Part shown: positions 17,784 through 27,378 of the stretch, in pieces | How the letters are laid out: each line of letters starts with the position of its first letter | Position numbering within the stretch: the first letter of the stretch is position 1 | Assembly (NCBI RefSeq): GCF_014269025.2 | Contig: NZ_CP077094.1 | Location: forward strand, 2,976,001 to 3,040,000 | DNA length: 64,000 nucleotides | Reading direction: 5' to 3' | From: Pseudomonas promysalinigenes | GTDB lineage: Bacteria; Pseudomonadota; Gammaproteobacteria; Pseudomonadales; Pseudomonadaceae | The notes under the pieces: generated by a model | What the model saw: only the letters and a program-made list of their open reading frames with translations | Database searches by the model: none | What the model was told of the DNA's origin: nothing | Program-made: the position numbers and the translations under genes

Positions 17784-20677
17784 GCCGACTACTTCCCCCG
17801 ATGGGCTTGCTGATCAATCGTGATCAGTCGATGACCTTCAGTTTTGATGGACGGAGTTATCAGGGTGTTGAGGGCGACACCATCGCTAGCGCCCTCCTCG
17901 CCAATGGGCAGTTTTTGTTATCTCGGTCATTCAAGTATCACCGGCCTCGCGCGCCACTTACCATGGCAGGCCAGGACGCCAATACTCTGGTACAGCTCCC
18001 TGAGGAGCCAAACGTGTTGGCTGATACGCAGCTGATCAGAAATGGTCTCACTGTGACGGGCCAGAATTTCAATGGCTCGCTGGAAGGTGACAAGGATGCC
18101 TACCTGGGCAAATTCTCCAGGTTCATGCCTGTCGGTTTCTACTATCGCTCCTTCTACAAGCCCAAGGGCATGTGGAAGGTGTGGGAGCCGCTGATCCGTA
18201 AGAAAGCTGGGTTGGGCGTACTGAATCTTAACTTCAAGCCCGAATATTATGATAAGGCTTATCTGTTCTCGGATCTTGCGGTCATAGGGGCTGGTCCTGC
18301 TGGCTTGCAAGCGGCATTGACCGCAGGTAACGCGGGCGCCAAGGTCGTCCTGATCGAGGAGCAACCTATCCTCGGCGGCTCGCTGACATACGCACGGTTT
18401 GATGTTGAAGGTGTTCGGGCCGATGCGCTTCGTCGCAAGCTGGTAGCGGCAGTCGAGGGCCACCCAAACATCACCATCCTCAAGCAGGCCACCTGCAATG
18501 GTTGGTTCACCGATAACTATCTGCCAGTGATCCAAGGCAAGCGCATGTACAAATTGCGCGCCACTCAATGCCTGGTCGCAAGCGGCTCCTTTGATCAGCC
18601 CGTCGTTTTTCGCAACAACGACCTGCCGGGCGTCATGTTGACCAGTGCCGCGCAACGCCTGATGAAGCTGTGGGCGGTAAAGCCGGGCAAAAGAGCGGTT
18701 GTGCTCACCGGCAACGACGATGGTTACTACGCTGCTCTGGATCTACATGAGCAAGGCGTGAAAGTGGCTGCTCTGCTCGATATGCGTCCAACCGCAGACG
18801 ATCGTAGTCTGCCTCGGGTCTTGGGTGAACGAGGAATTCAGTGCCTCAGCAGCTCAACTATCTATGAGGCAATGCACAACAAGGGGATGAAGCACGTTAC
18901 GGCAGTTGATGTACGTAAGATCACCGGGCAGGGCCAAGTTGAGCAAGCTGGCACAGTCATCCCCTGTGACCTCGTCTGTATGTCAGCCGGCTACATGCCT
19001 GTCTATCAGCTGTTGTGCCAAGCAGGAGCAAAGCTTGCCTACGACGATGAGTCGGCTGAGTTCAAAATCAGCGGGCTCCCAAAAATCGTGCGCATTGCTG
19101 GATCAGCTAACAGTCTGCATAACCTCGATAACGTCTTGGCGGATGCTACCAACGCGACTGTGGACGCACTCAAGGACTTGGGTTTTGAATCAGTCAAGAG
19201 CCAGAACCCTGTCTGCGAAGAGCCCAAGGTGAACTTCCCATGGCCCATCTTCCCTCACCCTAAGGGAAAGGACTTTGTCGATTTCGACGAGGACCTTCAG
19301 GTCCGAGACATCATCAATGCGACGAAAAGTGGTTATCGCGATGTACAGCTTGTTAAGAGATTCTCGACAGTTGGCATGGGCCCTTCGCAAGGCCGGCACT
19401 CTGCTTTGCCAACTGCACGGCTCGTAGCGGCATCAACGAACCGAAGCGTAAGCGAGACCGGAGTAACGACGGCACGCCCACCATTCTCGCCGGAGAAATT
19501 AGCCCACGTAGCTGGCAGGTCCTTCGATCCCTATCGTCACACGGCAATGCACAACCGCCATGTAGAGCTTGGTGCCAAGCTAATGCCGGCAGGAGCTTGG
19601 CAACGTCCTGCCTTCTACGGCAAATCGCATGAGCGGGAAAAGTGCATGCAGGCAGAAGCCCTACATGTACGTAACAAAGTCGGCATTATTGATGTTTCGA
19701 CGCTGGGGGGCTTGGATGTTCGTGGTCCTGATGCGGCGGAGCTTCTCAACCGCATGTACACCTTCGCTTTCCTGAAGCAGCCAGTTGGGCGCTCCCGCTA
19801 TGCCCTCATGACAAACGAACATGGCGTCGTGATCGATGACGGTGTCTGTGCTCGATTTGCGGACAACCACTTCTATGTGACCGCGACAACCAGTGGCGTA
19901 GACCGCATCTACCAACAGATGCTGAAGTGGAATGCTCAGTGGCGGTTGAATGTAGATATCGCCAACGTCACGGCCGCAATTGCCGCAGTGAACGTAGCTG
20001 GTCCTGAGTCTCGCAAGGTGCTTGCCAAGATTTGCAACGATGTGGACGTTTCGCCAGAAGGCTTCCCTTATCTCGGCGTCCGCCAGGGCACAGTAGCAGG
20101 TATTAAAGCGCGCCTGTTGCGCGTTGGTTTTGTAGGTGAACTCGGTTATGAGATTCACGTCCCTGCTCGCCATGCCCTGAAGCTCTGGGATGCCATTATG
20201 GAAGCGGGTCAAGAATTCGACATTCGTCCATTTGGTGTCGAAACCCAACGCTTGCTGCGTTTGGAAAAAGGCCATGTGATCATCAGCCAAGATACCGATG
20301 GCATGACTCATCCATCGGAAATCGACATGGGCTGGGCCGTCAGCCGTAACAAACCCTTCTTCGTCGGCCGACGCTCAGTGGACATCCTGGAAGCGCAGCC
20401 GATGACTCGGAAACTCGTGGGCTTTAGCTTGCCTAAGGGAAGTCCCAAACCGCTAGAAGGTCATTTGGTTCTCAAGGGAAATGACATCAGCGGCAATGTC
20501 ACCTCCTGCGAATACTCCGAATCGTTAGGCAAGATAATCGGCTTGGCGTATGCAGGCTTCGATCAAAGCACCGTCGGCCAACAAATCCCGATCCGGGTCG
20601 AAGGTGGCGTGATGGTAAACGCAACGGTTGAAGCGCTCCCCTTCTTCGATCCTGACAACAAGCGACAGGAGCTATAA
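17780..20677 (+). CDS. mgdC: N-methylglutamate dehydrogenase subunit C (SoxA-like, large)
   Basis: A 965-residue protein. The N-terminal domain is ferredoxin-fold-like (FSFDGRSYQGVEGDTIASAL, residues about 15-34). Then follow an NAD-binding pyridine-nucleotide disulfide-type domain (VIGAGPAGLQAALTAGNAGA near residue 170) and, in the last third, a GcvT-like THF-binding domain (IRPFGVETQRLLRLEKGHVI). The last domain passes the methyl carbon to THF as 5,10-methylene-THF, which FolD then uses. Length and domain order match sarcosine oxidase alpha. It is translationally coupled on both sides (ATGA with mgdB, TAATG with mgdD). Confidence 0.88.
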   Translation: MSRLLPPMGLLINRDQSMTFSFDGRSYQGVEGDTIASALLANGQFLLSRSFKYHRPRAPLTMAGQDANTLVQLPEEPNVLADTQLIRNGLTVTGQNFNGSLEGDKDAYLGKFSRFMPVGFYYRSFYKPKGMWKVWEPLIRKKAGLGVLNLNFKPEYYDKAYLFSDLAVIGAGPAGLQAALTAGNAGAKVVLIEEQPILGGSLTYARFDVEGVRADALRRKLVAAVEGHPNITILKQATCNGWFTDNYLPVIQGKRMYKLRATQCLVASGSFDQPVVFRNNDLPGVMLTSAAQRLMKLWAVKPGKRAVVLTGNDDGYYAALDLHEQGVKVAALLDMRPTADDRSLPRVLGERGIQCLSSSTIYEAMHNKGMKHVTAVDVRKITGQGQVEQAGTVIPCDLVCMSAGYMPVYQLLCQAGAKLAYDDESAEFKISGLPKIVRIAGSANSLHNLDNVLADATNATVDALKDLGFESVKSQNPVCEEPKVNFPWPIFPHPKGKDFVDFDEDLQVRDIINATKSGYRDVQLVKRFSTVGMGPSQGRHSALPTARLVAASTNRSVSETGVTTARPPFSPEKLAHVAGRSFDPYRHTAMHNRHVELGAKLMPAGAWQRPAFYGKSHEREKCMQAEALHVRNKVGIIDVSTLGGLDVRGPDAAELLNRMYTFAFLKQPVGRSRYALMTNEHGVVIDDGVCARFADNHFYVTATTSGVDRIYQQMLKWNAQWRLNVDIANVTAAIAAVNVAGPESRKVLAKICNDVDVSPEGFPYLGVRQGTVAGIKARLLRVGFVGELGYEIHVPARHALKLWDAIMEAGQEFDIRPFGVETQRLLRLEKGHVIISQDTDGMTHPSEIDMGWAVSRNKPFFVGRRSVDILEAQPMTRKLVGFSLPKGSPKPLEGHLVLKGNDISGNVTSCEYSESLGKIIGLAYAGFDQSTVGQQIPIRVEGGVMVNATVEALPFFDPDNKRQEL

Positions 20678-21246
20678 TGATGAGCAATCTCCAGCTAGTA
20701 AGGAGTGCGAGCAGCACGGCAGTTCTCCCCGTCGCCTTGCAGGACCTGACGGAATTTCCACGAGTTGGATTTCGCGGTGCAGATGCGGCTGAGTACCTGA
20801 GAGGCCGCGGCTTCGATTTGCCAGATACCCCCAACCGAGCGCTGGCTCAGCAGGACGGGACAGTCGTGGCGCGCTTATCGCAAACGGAGTATTTCATTCT
20901 TGGATGTGGCAGCGATCTGGGTCAACGCGTTGCGGATGAGGAAGCAACCTGGGAACTCGACCACCGTGCAAACTACCTCTTACCACGGGAGGATAGCCAC
21001 GCTTGGTTCGAATTGAGCGGCCCGGCAATCGAGCAAGTGATGGCCAAGGTTTGCGGCGTCGATCTTCGATCAACGTCCTTCAGCGAAGGTCAGGTGGCTC
21101 AGACTTCAGCAGCTCGCATCAATGTGATTGTGATCCGCTCGAAGCGGGATGACACACCGTGTTATCACTTGCTGTTCGACCGAGCTTCGCGCGACTACTT
21201 CCACGGCGCAATTTTGGATGCAATGCAGGAGTTCCTACCCGGCTAG
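20677..21246 (+). CDS. mgdD: N-methylglutamate dehydrogenase subunit D (SoxG-like)
   Basis: A 189-residue gamma-subunit-type protein, a divergent GcvT-fold partner of the large subunit. Fragments such as FPRVGFRGADAAEYLRGRGF and DSHAWFELSGPAIEQVMAKV fit SoxG. The start overlaps the mgdC stop (TAATG); a second ATG three bases later is equivalent. It is the last gene of the purU-folD-mgdABCD operon and is followed by a strong hairpin. Confidence 0.84.
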   Translation: MMSNLQLVRSASSTAVLPVALQDLTEFPRVGFRGADAAEYLRGRGFDLPDTPNRALAQQDGTVVARLSQTEYFILGCGSDLGQRVADEEATWELDHRANYLLPREDSHAWFELSGPAIEQVMAKVCGVDLRSTSFSEGQVAQTSAARINVIVIRSKRDDTPCYHLLFDRASRDYFHGAILDAMQEFLPG

Positions 21247-21277
21247 CAAAGTACAAGTACATTATTGCTCCGCCTCT

Positions 21278-21312
21278 GTGGCGTACCGTTGGAACGTACG
21301 CCACTTCCTCTT
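21278..21312 (+). terminator. Hairpin terminator after mgdD
   Basis: GTGGCGTAC (21278-21286) and GTACGCCAC (21296-21304) are perfect 9-bp arms with a further GTT/AAC pairing inside the loop, then TTCCTCTT. The T-tract is imperfect. The rest of the 21247-21551 gap between the convergent mgdD and LuxR genes holds nothing else I can support. Confidence 0.6.
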
Positions 21313-21551
21313 GAGCGCGCCCGCTGCGCCAACCGAAGTTCGCTAGATATTTGTGGCCAGTCAGGGCTCATCACAATCGTATAGGTTGTCACGCCTGACG
21401 CGGCCCCTGCTTCCAGATGTAGTCATCCCCTCTCTCTAGTCAGGGTCGTCCATAGGAGTGGAAACGTAGCCTAAGCCGTACCGCTCATTAGCAGTCCGCA
21501 ATCCCCTCTGCCGCAGTGCTCAGCAATGCAGGCAAAGGCGTGATGCGGTTC

Positions 21552-22352
21552 TTATCGCGTCGTCTGTGAGATATAGCTGATAAAGAGGCGGAACAGCTCA
21601 GAGTGGCTGGAAATCTCCAGCCGTTGATAGAGGTTGTGCTTGTGGACTTTTACCGTTCCCTCAGAGAGGCCGAGCTGACGGGCGATGGAGGTGCTGCTAT
21701 GGCCTTGAAGCAGTAGCTTGGCTATGTATCGCTGGGCCTCGGTCAGTTGGCCGAGTGCACCGACGAACGCACTCTCCAGCTTGCTGTCCACATCAGCGGC
21801 TTCTACAGCGTAGGGCAATTGGCGACCATGTTGCTCCAGCACGGCACGGATCAGCGGCGTGAGTTGTTGCAAATAAACGACTTCGTTGTCACTGAAGGAG
21901 CCATGCTCTTGAGCTTTCATAAAGCTGAATACGAGCGCGGCGCGTGCCTGCAAATGAACGATATAACCAATCTCGTCTATCTGTGTGCCGTGCGTGGATG
22001 ACACACAGGGATGGATGTCAGGCGAGATGGCGAAGCCGGAAGAAAAAAAACTATCCGGAGCAAGCTCAGCCATTCTCCATAGCCCACCAGGATGGCGGTT
22101 CATACTAGCAACGTAGAAGGGATCGAGCAGGTAACCACCTCGGCTATAAGCATCAAGCGTGCGTGAGGAAATTTGTCCGTTATAGCCGTTATAAAGCAGT
22201 ACCGCTGGTTGGTCGAAGCGAAATAGGTAGAGGCAGCTCATATCGAAACAGACCATGCCATCCAGTAGCGTACAGACACACTGTCCAAGATTGGTGCTAC
22301 CGATGGCCGTAATCAACTTTGCCACAACGCTGGCATCTTGGCCGTCCATCAT
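21552..22352 (-). CDS. LuxR-type transcriptional regulator
   Basis: A 266-residue protein with a C-terminal LuxR/GerE helix-turn-helix (LTEAQRYIAKLLLQGHSSTS, then LGLSEGTVKVHKHNLYQRL) in the last 60 residues. The N-terminal 180 residues look like a small-molecule sensing (PAS/GAF-like) domain but lack the conserved Trp/Tyr/Asp set expected of acyl-homoserine lactone binders. The ATG at 22352 is chosen because CAGGAGAA lies 4-5 nt upstream, and a second ATG follows directly. It stands alone between the mgd operon and region C. Its target is unknown; neighbours on either side are possible. Confidence 0.85.
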   Translation of the reverse strand: MMDGQDASVVAKLITAIGSTNLGQCVCTLLDGMVCFDMSCLYLFRFDQPAVLLYNGYNGQISSRTLDAYSRGGYLLDPFYVASMNRHPGGLWRMAELAPDSFFSSGFAISPDIHPCVSSTHGTQIDEIGYIVHLQARAALVFSFMKAQEHGSFSDNEVVYLQQLTPLIRAVLEQHGRQLPYAVEAADVDSKLESAFVGALGQLTEAQRYIAKLLLQGHSSTSIARQLGLSEGTVKVHKHNLYQRLEISSHSELFRLFISYISQTTR

Positions 22353-22966
22353 AATTCTCCTGTCCGACGACGCCTGGAGGGATAGCGCTCTCGCTCCACT
22401 TGTCAAAGCGGCTTACCCGGCTCGACGACACTCTTCATATCCTGAAGAGATCACCCTACTATGCTATCTCAGTCAGACGTAGGGAATCTACGACCAAAAC
22501 ACGACCAATCCGAGCAAAATCCTGGGGTTCCTCATATGTGACATATAGAGTGCCAAGATTCATTTCTACCTACATCTTTCGCCCGATGGCAGAGAATCGG
22601 CTATGACGCAAACTGGCCAACCATGGTGAAAATGACGCGAGAATGCGATTAAAAATCATTGAAATAGCGTTGTAACCGCGTCTTTTTCTGGGGATGGAGT
22701 GGCTTTTTTTCGACGAACAGACAACCTATGGCCTGCACGACCTACATGGAGAATACGCAAATGCATAGCGGATCGGCGTCCATGCCGCATGCTAATGAGA
22801 ATCAAAGATTACGGGACGCTCGGCTAAGAAGTCACATCACTCTCAGCGGCCGGGCGATGTTTATCCGAAACGCCGGTTAATTTCGCGGGCGCTTTGCCTA
22901 GCGCACTGAGCACAAATGCGGTTCTGCGAAGCAGAGGCCGTCTGAGGGCTCTGCGAACCTTCCGAA
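22353..22966. other. Gene-poor stretch upstream of the LuxR gene
   Basis: No open frame here has coding character. It must hold the LuxR promoter on the minus strand. CATATGTGACATATAG (about 22536-22551) is a loose palindrome. I see no clear promoter, terminator or mobile-element end. Confidence 0.4.
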
Positions 22967-24373
22967 TCATGCGCGCTTCAGTGGCCTGACGGACGCTGCG
23001 ATTGATGGTGTGCTTTCGAAAGGAGTCAAATGCAACTGTTTGTTACGATTAACGAGGTAGTACAGCACACCTGGAACGACCAGAGCAGGTAGCCACGAGA
23101 TGTCAGTACCAACGAGATGCGCGATAGGGCCTTTGTAGAAGGAAAGCTCCATGAAAGGAATCTGTACTACCACGGCGAGTGCGTAGATGCACAGCGTATT
23201 CCAGTTGACTTTGCCGTAAATTCCATTGACATCGTACATCGCTACAACGCTGTAACGCCCCTTGCGAATCCAGTAATAATCCGCGAGATTGATTGCACTC
23301 CAAGGTACCAAAACATATACCTGACCGATCAGAATATCACTAAAGTACGCACTAAAGTTATACTGAGCTGCTATAGCGATCCAAGTGACGATAACGGCCA
23401 CGACAGCCATAATTAAAAACTTAGCCAATTTTCCGATCCGCGCGGTACCTTTAAAACCGGTAAAAATGGTGGTAGTGGACATATACGAACTGTACAGGTT
23501 CATCACATTCCACTCAAGCACACCGATAATAATCACTATATAAGCGATCTTCTCGTAACCGGGAAACAGTTTTGCAATCGCGCTACCAGGGTCAGAAATA
23601 ACGTCCAAAGCCGCTGTAGCCATGACCGCCCCCAGCAGCATTACAACAGAGGATCCCACCACAATACCCAAATAGCTGTACCAAAATGTGGATCGCGTAG
23701 CAGTGCTGGTTGGGAGATAACGCGAATAATCGGCAACGTAAGGACCTGCCCCGAGGGTCCAAGAAGCAGCTTGAGTTACGACTAGGCAAAAGATGGCAAA
23801 CTTGAAAGTACTGCCTGTCAACTGCCACACACCGTCCGGCAAGCCGTGTTTAAGCACGGTATAGGCCGCTAGTGCGAAGATGATGCTGGAAATCGCGCTC
23901 ATCCAAACGCCGATACGGTGAATCAGTTCGTATCCCACATAACCTACGATTAGGGTGAGTACGCCGAATAGGATGATTGCATCATTGTCAGAGACCGGTA
24001 CAACTGCCTTGATTGAGTCCCGCATCACTACGCCATTCGCCGCCGTGAACAGGATATAAGCGAGCACTACAATAGCAAGCGGCAAGCCGGCGCCAACAAC
24101 GCCGAACTGCGCTCGACTTTGGATCATTTGCGGGATCCCTAGGTGTGGGCCTTGCGCGGAGTGTGCCGCCATGAAGATCGAGCCAATCAGGTTTCCCAAG
24201 ATCAGGCCTACCACGGTCCAGCCAAGATTAAGCCCCGCCACCACGCCGAGTGCGCCAATTACCATTGTGGTGACCTGCATATTGGCGCTGCACCAGATAG
24301 TAAAGAGCCGCTTGGGCGATCCATAACGTTCATTCTCGGGAATGAATTCTACACTTCTGCTTTCGATCTCCAT
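22967..24373 (-). CDS. NCS1-family permease (cytosine/purine/hydantoin type)
   Basis: A 468-residue inner-membrane transporter with about 12 hydrophobic segments and the NCS1 hallmarks of a short cytosolic N-terminus ending in GSPKRLFTIWCSANMQ and TLGAGPYVADYSRYLP. The start at 24373 has AAGGAA upstream. NCS1 proteins import nucleobases, hydantoins, allantoin or related small N-heterocycles with Na+ or H+. It lies 105 bp downstream of an SDR gene on the same strand, opposite the amidohydrolase operon, so the substrate may be an amide or ring compound opened by that hydrolase. The exact specificity is unknown. Confidence 0.9.
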   Translation of the reverse strand: MEIESRSVEFIPENERYGSPKRLFTIWCSANMQVTTMVIGALGVVAGLNLGWTVVGLILGNLIGSIFMAAHSAQGPHLGIPQMIQSRAQFGVVGAGLPLAIVVLAYILFTAANGVVMRDSIKAVVPVSDNDAIILFGVLTLIVGYVGYELIHRIGVWMSAISSIIFALAAYTVLKHGLPDGVWQLTGSTFKFAIFCLVVTQAASWTLGAGPYVADYSRYLPTSTATRSTFWYSYLGIVVGSSVVMLLGAVMATAALDVISDPGSAIAKLFPGYEKIAYIVIIIGVLEWNVMNLYSSYMSTTTIFTGFKGTARIGKLAKFLIMAVVAVIVTWIAIAAQYNFSAYFSDILIGQVYVLVPWSAINLADYYWIRKGRYSVVAMYDVNGIYGKVNWNTLCIYALAVVVQIPFMELSFYKGPIAHLVGTDISWLPALVVPGVLYYLVNRNKQLHLTPFESTPSIAASVRPLKRA

Positions 24374-24478
24374 TATTTGTTCCTTCTTGCCGGGTGTTGT
24401 AAATTTTGTTTTTTGGCAGTACAGGCTTTCAAGAGCCGCGCTTTATTAGTGTGGAGCTTGTGCACGGGCTCCGAGTGG

Positions 24479-25243
24479 TTAGGCCGCGGTGTAGCCGTTA
24501 TCGACGAACAAATGCGTACCATTTACGAAACTGGAATCATCGCTGGCAAGGAATAGTGCGGCTTTCGCTACCTCGCTTGGTTCGCACATCCGGCCCTGCA
24601 TGCTCTGTAGAGTAGCGTCGGAAATATAGGTGCCATGTTCACGTAGCAAGTCCAGTTCACGACGACCATGCGCGGTACCGATGAAACCTGGACAGATGGC
24701 GTTACTGCGAATGTTTCGTTCTCGGAATTCAACTGAAATGGCACGAGCGAACATGTGGCAAGCACCCTTAGAGGTGCAGTACAAGACTTCCATAGGCGTA
24801 CCTACTACCCCAGAGATTGATGAGGTGCAAATTATACTGCCGCCACCTGCTGCGATCATGCTCGGCAACACCGCACGGGTTACCAGAAACATGCTCTTCA
24901 CGTTTATCGCCATCAGTCGATCCCAGTCATGTTCACGGGTTTCCAGAAACGGCCCGACATGAATGGTACCCGCATGATTCATCAGTACCGTGATCGCTCC
25001 AAAGTGCTGCTCGACATTTGCCACTGCGGTCTGCACCTGCGCGCCATTTGATACGTCGGCGGCTAGGAAGTAGGCGCTCCCACCCTCAGCGTTGATGCGA
25101 TCGGCAACGGCGGCCCCATCGCTGCTCGGTAGGTCGAGGATAGCTACCTTAGCTCCTTCACGAGCAAACAACTCGGATGCGGCGAGACCACAGCCTCCTG
25201 CCCCGCCCGTGATCAGAGCGACTTTTCCTGCAAGACGTCCCAT
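24479..25243 (-). CDS. Short-chain dehydrogenase/reductase
   Basis: A 254-residue classical SDR. The NAD(P) site is TGGAGGCGLAASELF (near residue 15) and the acid at the end of beta-2 (AILDLPSS) favours NAD. The active-site Ser is in CTSSISGV and the YxxxK is YCTSKGA. The C-terminus has the usual SSFVNGTHLFVDNGY. The ATG at 25243 has a perfect AGGAGGA. It is first in a two-gene operon with the NCS1 permease and divergent from the amidohydrolase operon. It presumably oxidises an alcohol intermediate; the substrate is unknown. Confidence 0.9.
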   Translation of the reverse strand: MGRLAGKVALITGGAGGCGLAASELFAREGAKVAILDLPSSDGAAVADRINAEGGSAYFLAADVSNGAQVQTAVANVEQHFGAITVLMNHAGTIHVGPFLETREHDWDRLMAINVKSMFLVTRAVLPSMIAAGGGSIICTSSISGVVGTPMEVLYCTSKGACHMFARAISVEFRERNIRSNAICPGFIGTAHGRRELDLLREHGTYISDATLQSMQGRMCEPSEVAKAALFLASDDSSFVNGTHLFVDNGYTAA

Positions 25244-25788
25244 TACGCTTCCTCCTGATTTATCAATCATCGAATCGATAGAAAGGAAGGTAGGTATGAG
25301 TCATGAGGACGTCCATATGCCAAACGGTATACGAAAGCATATGTTATTGTTTTAAAACGGTTTTTGTGTTTTCTGGCACAGAAAAGCCTCACTCGCTGCC
25401 AATCATCTATCCATGTTGTCGAGCAGAAAAGCGTCCCAGAAGCTTCGTCATGATTGTCCGCATCCAACGTCTGATGCGCGACGCTGAGGAAATGGGGACC
25501 TTCGGCTGTATTTTTCGACAAAGCGGTAAGCCCGATTTGAGATTTGAACCCGCGCCCAAAACACCACCGCTGCCCCCTTGAATGCCTGCGCTAGAGCATC
25601 AGGTCATTGAGGCTATCTCCTCCCTTCGAGTCAAACCATGCGGGAAGCGCTGTTGGATAACGATTCGAGCGAGCATAGATAAGACATTTATAGATGGATT
25701 AGCGCTTAATCTGGCAGCCCCATCCTGACGGAGATGGTGACTTCTTGCTCTAGCGCCTTGTGCAAATGGCGCCGCTAAGGTGAATCCG
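25244..25788. promoter_or_regulatory. Divergent control region, SDR versus amidohydrolase
   Basis: No convincing gene; short frames at 25303-25581 (+) and 25267-25521 (-) have no recognisable features. CATATGC (25314-25320) and GCATATG (25337-25343) are perfect inverted arms 16 nt apart, with GTATAC near their centre (25327-25332), so an operator for the divergent promoters is likely. The AraC gene at 30980 is a candidate regulator. Confidence 0.5.
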
Positions 25789-27378
25789 ATGGATAAAAAA
25801 ACAATATATACCAATGGTAGAATCTTCACTGGCAACCCCTCTCAACCATGGGCGGACACCCTGCTCATCGAAAACGGCCGACTTGTAGCCGTCGGTTTTG
25901 CGTCAGATCTGCAACAGATAATCAAAGGCCGAGCGGCAACTGATCTCAAGCAAAAAATGGTAATGCCTGGGATTCACGACGCTCACATACATTTGCTGCT
26001 TAGCGGGCTGAAATTTGGATTTGAGTGCCGCATCCGACCAAACGCAAATAGCAAGCAACTTATCGAAGACATCTGCGATTGCCGAAAATGCAAAAGCGGG
26101 ACGCTTAGCGGCTGGGTTATTGCTGGCGAATACAACCCTTTTGCAATAGAGAAAAGCCACCTTGACAGAAAACTGCTGGATGAGCACTTCCCCGACCGGC
26201 CGGTCTTCATATCCGATTACACCATCCACAATGCATTGGTGAATTCCAAGGCGCTGGAAATCGCGGGCTTGAGCAGCGACGTCACGGATCCTCATGGCGG
26301 CCACTTCGTCAGACGTGAAGGAAGCAGTGAACTCACTGGCGAACTCGTCGAGCGGGCGCGATGGGCCGTAAGTGCCGCTATTCCCGAGTACTCATCGGAT
26401 ATCTACGAAGATGCACTTCGCTGGTCGGTGAGCATGGCCCATCGATACGGCATCACTTCCGTTCAGGAAGCGTCTGCGTCATTGCCTGAGCTAAAGGCAC
26501 TGAAGGCGCTGGACTCAATCGATGAACTCAACCTGCACGTTGCTGCCCACTTGGTGTGGCAAGAAGTCACCTTCTCGGGTGGCGCCTCGCTTGAGCAACA
26601 GGACGACCTTATATCGAGGCACAGGGAGCATCTGACGCAGCATGTCGACACTCGCTTTGTGAAGTGCTGGCTGGATGGAGCGCCGCTTCCCCCTTATTTC
26701 ACTGAGTCTCGAATAGACAACGAAAATAAAATCGATCTCTCCAAAATCGTCATCAGCGAAGATGATCTGACTGCTGCCCTGATCAGATTTGACCGTGATG
26801 GCCTGACGCTGAAGATGCATTGCGCTGGAGAGGGTGCTGCGCGCGTCGCGCTCAATGCCGTTGAACGCATGCGGGTGCACAACGGGAATCTAGGCCCGTT
26901 TCATGAAATTGCGCATGCCGGCTTCATCCACGTGGAAGACAGAGATCGATTGGCAGGGCTTCGCGTGGTCGCCGAGATGTCACCAGCGCTTTGGCACAAT
27001 ACCTCACCTGAATTCGAATGTCTGCGCACCGGTTTCAAGTTCAATACGATGCACAGGCTGGGTACACACGTCACGGTGGGATCGGATTGGATCATTACTG
27101 AGAATCCTAATCTGTTCCCTGCCCTCCAAGGCATGCTGCTCCGTGATACTGAAAGTGTGGATCTAGAAACCGCATTGTTCATGATGACAATGGCAGGTGC
27201 ACAAGCGGTTGGTAGACAAGATGAATTTGGTTCGCTGGAAGCAGGAAAGTCCGCTGACTTCATTGTGCTTGATCGCAACCTCTTCGAAATCGCAAAAAAT
27301 GAAGTTGGCGATACCCAGGTATTGCAGACCGTGTTCAAAGGCAAAACCGTTTACTCGGCCGAGGCTGGCTCTCGATGA
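25789..27378 (+). CDS. YtcJ-type metal-dependent amidohydrolase
   Basis: A 529-residue amidohydrolase-superfamily enzyme of the YtcJ/N-substituted formamide deformylase group. The metal ligands are present in order: HDAHIHLL (HxH), a Lys for carboxylation in FVKCWLDGAP, His in LKMHCAGEGA, His in HEIAHAGF and Asp in TVGSDW. Family members hydrolyse N-substituted amides. The ATG at 25789 is favoured by TAAGG 8 nt upstream; a GTG at 25780 overlaps it. It heads an operon with a SnoaL-like protein and a COG0523 GTPase, which may load its metal. The physiological substrate is unknown. Confidence 0.88.
   Translation: MDKKTIYTNGRIFTGNPSQPWADTLLIENGRLVAVGFASDLQQIIKGRAATDLKQKMVMPGIHDAHIHLLLSGLKFGFECRIRPNANSKQLIEDICDCRKCKSGTLSGWVIAGEYNPFAIEKSHLDRKLLDEHFPDRPVFISDYTIHNALVNSKALEIAGLSSDVTDPHGGHFVRREGSSELTGELVERARWAVSAAIPEYSSDIYEDALRWSVSMAHRYGITSVQEASASLPELKALKALDSIDELNLHVAAHLVWQEVTFSGGASLEQQDDLISRHREHLTQHVDTRFVKCWLDGAPLPPYFTESRIDNENKIDLSKIVISEDDLTAALIRFDRDGLTLKMHCAGEGAARVALNAVERMRVHNGNLGPFHEIAHAGFIHVEDRDRLAGLRVVAEMSPALWHNTSPEFECLRTGFKFNTMHRLGTHVTVGSDWIITENPNLFPALQGMLLRDTESVDLETALFMMTMAGAQAVGRQDEFGSLEAGKSADFIVLDRNLFEIAKNEVGDTQVLQTVFKGKTVYSAEAGSR

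Noticed and set aside
16228..21246. Naming the four genes as sarcosine oxidase soxBDAG
   Set aside because: The domains fit, but gmaS and mgsABC in the same locus make N-methylglutamate dehydrogenase the better call. A true sarcosine oxidase would normally sit with glyA or betaine genes.
25541..25556. T-loop-like GGGTTCAAATC on the minus strand, hinting at a tRNA remnant
   Set aside because: The flanking bases do not pair into a T-stem, and no acceptor or anticodon arm is found.
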